A stretch of 64,000 bases of DNA from a virus: the IMG/VR virus record IMGVR_UViG_3300011013_000008, positions 1-64,000 of that record. One strand, written 5' to 3'. Numbering within the stretch: the first letter of the stretch is position 1; each line of letters starts with the position of its first letter. Below are positions 62,575 to 64,000 of this stretch, in pieces. A program made the translations under genes and the position numbers. The notes beneath the pieces were generated by a model, which saw only the letters and a program-made list of their open reading frames with translations, did not search any database and was not told the origin of the DNA.

Positions 62575-63677
62575 AATAGATGTAAACTCCTTATTCTCAT
62601 ATTAGCATATATTTCTTTCATAATATCTCTTATAGCACCACTAATAATATTCTCTGGATTTCTACCTGGCCCATGCACCCCTTTAGTAAATACTTCATAA
62701 GGGAATCTCATATAAGAATAAGTTATGTCAACCTTTCCATCATTTTCAATAGCTGAAGATACAGAAGCAGTTGTTGCAAACCTATAAGTTCTATTTCTCA
62801 AGTAATTTTTATTAGGGCTTAATATATCAGTTGGGGCGTGCATAACTGGATAGATAGAGTGTCTATTATTAGTAGCTAAATATTGTTGTAATAATATAGT
62901 CAAAGTTGTAGATAGATTAGTAACGGGTTTAGGAGCTTCATAATCTTCACCATCAAGGTTATAAGTATAGCTATCAACTCCTCTATGCTTTCTTATATTA
63001 CGAGTTGTTTGTTTCCTTATTCTTGTAATGGCTCTATTGTGAGCTTTCTCTTTACCTAGTTTTGCAATTTCAGCCATTAATTCTATTTTAGAATCAAGAA
63101 CGTCTAATACATCTGCGGACTTACCATAATCAATACCAGTTAGAATAGCTTCTTTAGCTTTCTTCTCTAGAGCTCTAAACTCATGTCCAGTAGGTGCAGT
63201 AAAACTTAATTTAATCTTAGATATTTTATCATTACTTTTTGTCTTTAGCTCTGATACTAAGTCAGGACTTGTAAATCTTTCTATATCCTTAAAATATTTA
63301 TCTATATTATCTTTTAATCTTGCGCCGGACTGCCTAGATTTCTTTAGTACTAATTCTCCGCGTGCCTCCTGACGTGTATTTAGTAGGTCTTCTTCTGAGA
63401 AGTCCTGAGTATATTTATTTATAATACGTTTTGCTTTCTTAAGTTTTTGAGTAGTAGATGCTAGCACAAAATCAGATTCAGTACCAATATAAGGGTGCCC
63501 TATGCTATCTACCAATTCAGCTTTAAGTTTTCTAGCTTTTGATTTATCTCCACCTAACATTTTAGAAAGAGTTCTAACACTCACATCTAGAGCAGTAGAG
63601 AAAGACTTAACTTCTTTGTCAAGAGTAGCAAATTGTCTATCTAATCCCGCTTTAGCTAATTCAACAACATCTTTCAT
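62571..63677 (-). CDS. Neck or minor tail protein
   Basis: 368 residues. A long basic helical middle (KKAKRIINKYTQDFSEEDLL, RIRKQTTRNIRKHRG) and a C-terminal HK97 gp10-like part (YMRFPYEVFTKGVHGPGRNP). The last part could be the head-tail joining fold, with the first 200 residues as an extra region. Role inferred from order. Confidence 0.55.
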   Translation of the reverse strand: MKDVVELAKAGLDRQFATLDKEVKSFSTALDVSVRTLSKMLGGDKSKARKLKAELVDSIGHPYIGTESDFVLASTTQKLKKAKRIINKYTQDFSEEDLLNTRQEARGELVLKKSRQSGARLKDNIDKYFKDIERFTSPDLVSELKTKSNDKISKIKLSFTAPTGHEFRALEKKAKEAILTGIDYGKSADVLDVLDSKIELMAEIAKLGKEKAHNRAITRIRKQTTRNIRKHRGVDSYTYNLDGEDYEAPKPVTNLSTTLTILLQQYLATNNRHSIYPVMHAPTDILSPNKNYLRNRTYRFATTASVSSAIENDGKVDITYSYMRFPYEVFTKGVHGPGRNPENIISGAIRDIMKEIYANMRIRSLHLL

Positions 63678-64000
63678 TATAGTACTCTATATAAATCTAA
63701 TACTCTTTTGATATGTGGAGGTAATTGACTTCCTGGAGAAATGCCAACAGGGTTATCCATATTAGCACTAGCCATAGATTTACTTGGTTGATGCTCTTCA
63801 GCTTTATAGTACTGAACTAAATCCATAGCAGCATTTTTTAAGTCTAAAGGAGTATTAATATAACCACCCTTATAAGTTAATTTACCACTTTTATGTCTTA
63901 TAGTACTAGATACAAATCCCTGTAATCCAGTATTAGCTATAATTCTATCATTTTCTTCATCTACGAAATAGTCAGTATTTTCAACTAGAGCAGTATATGT
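63677..64000 (-). CDS. Head-tail connector-like protein (partial)
   Basis: The reverse-strand frame continues beyond the window; 107 residues are seen, ending PPHIKRVLDLYRVL. DEENDRIIANTG and LDLKNAAMDLVQYYKAEEH are the helical pattern of gp6-type connector proteins. Its stop overlaps the next start by one base. Confidence 0.5.
   Translation of the reverse strand, partial: TYTALVENTDYFVDEENDRIIANTGLQGFVSSTIRHKSGKLTYKGGYINTPLDLKNAAMDLVQYYKAEEHQPSKSMASANMDNPVGISPGSQLPPHIKRVLDLYRVL

Noticed and set aside
1-64000. CRISPR array, rRNA genes or integrase
   Set aside because: No regularly spaced direct repeats, no rRNA sequence and no tyrosine or serine recombinase were found.

Overview
This window is part of a tailed double-stranded DNA phage genome: strongly AT-rich, densely packed, with overlapping genes (stop/start overlaps such as ATGA and TTGA, several TTG and GTG starts). 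The tail genes (tape measure, two tail-tube-like proteins, lambda J-like tip protein, no sheath) point to a siphovirus. The replication block (family A DNA polymerase, DnaB-type helicase, CHC2/Toprim primase, SF2 helicase, ssDNA-binding-like protein, SbcD/SbcC pair, PD-(D/E)XK nuclease, flap exonuclease, NrdA/NrdB, and an NAD-dependent ligase split into two genes) resembles the early region of T5-like phages. An M15 endolysin plus a two-component spanin with a lipoprotein signal implies a Gram-negative host. Integron attC-like sites and a NadM-Nudix gene suggest an aquatic gammaproteobacterium, but that is inference.

Layout. 1-1250: small genes and one reverse-strand gene. 1250-1731: divergent promoter region. 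1732-3545: a row of small ORFs, each followed by an attC-like imperfect palindrome, i.e. an integron-type cassette array with no integrase in view. 3551-8751: nucleotide metabolism (thymidylate synthase, DHFR, MazG-like, a phosphoesterase) and small membrane peptides. 8752-25000: a large RNA region with about 28 tRNA or tRNA-like genes, a circularly permuted tmRNA with tag ANDVTFNIALAA, about 1.7 kb of structured non-coding RNA, a Y-RNA-like permuted tRNA mimic directly upstream of a TROVE/vWA (Ro60-like) protein, a 157-nt four-way-junction RNA, and interspersed protein genes (SprT-like, RNase H-like, RNA ligase, phosphatase, NadM-Nudix). 25100-45536: regulators, DNA ligase halves, replication, recombination and ribonucleotide reductase, all on +. 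45588-64000: lysis and tail genes, all on -, convergent with nrdB across a strong bidirectional terminator; a head-tail connector-like gene is cut by the window end.

How it fits together. Early functions are read rightward from many sigma70-type promoters (TTGACA, 17-18 bp, TATAAT, often with TGATATAATA). dTMP, dNTP and NAD supply feed replication and the NAD-dependent ligase. The tRNA set covers nearly all amino acids (no tRNA-Cys recognised) and sits with an RNA ligase, Ro/Y RNA, tmRNA and RNase H-like protein, consistent with a phage-encoded RNA maintenance and ribosome-rescue kit. The most unusual items are the permuted tmRNA, the cassette array, the giant structured RNAs upstream of Ro, and the 157-nt RNA abutting tRNA-Ser.
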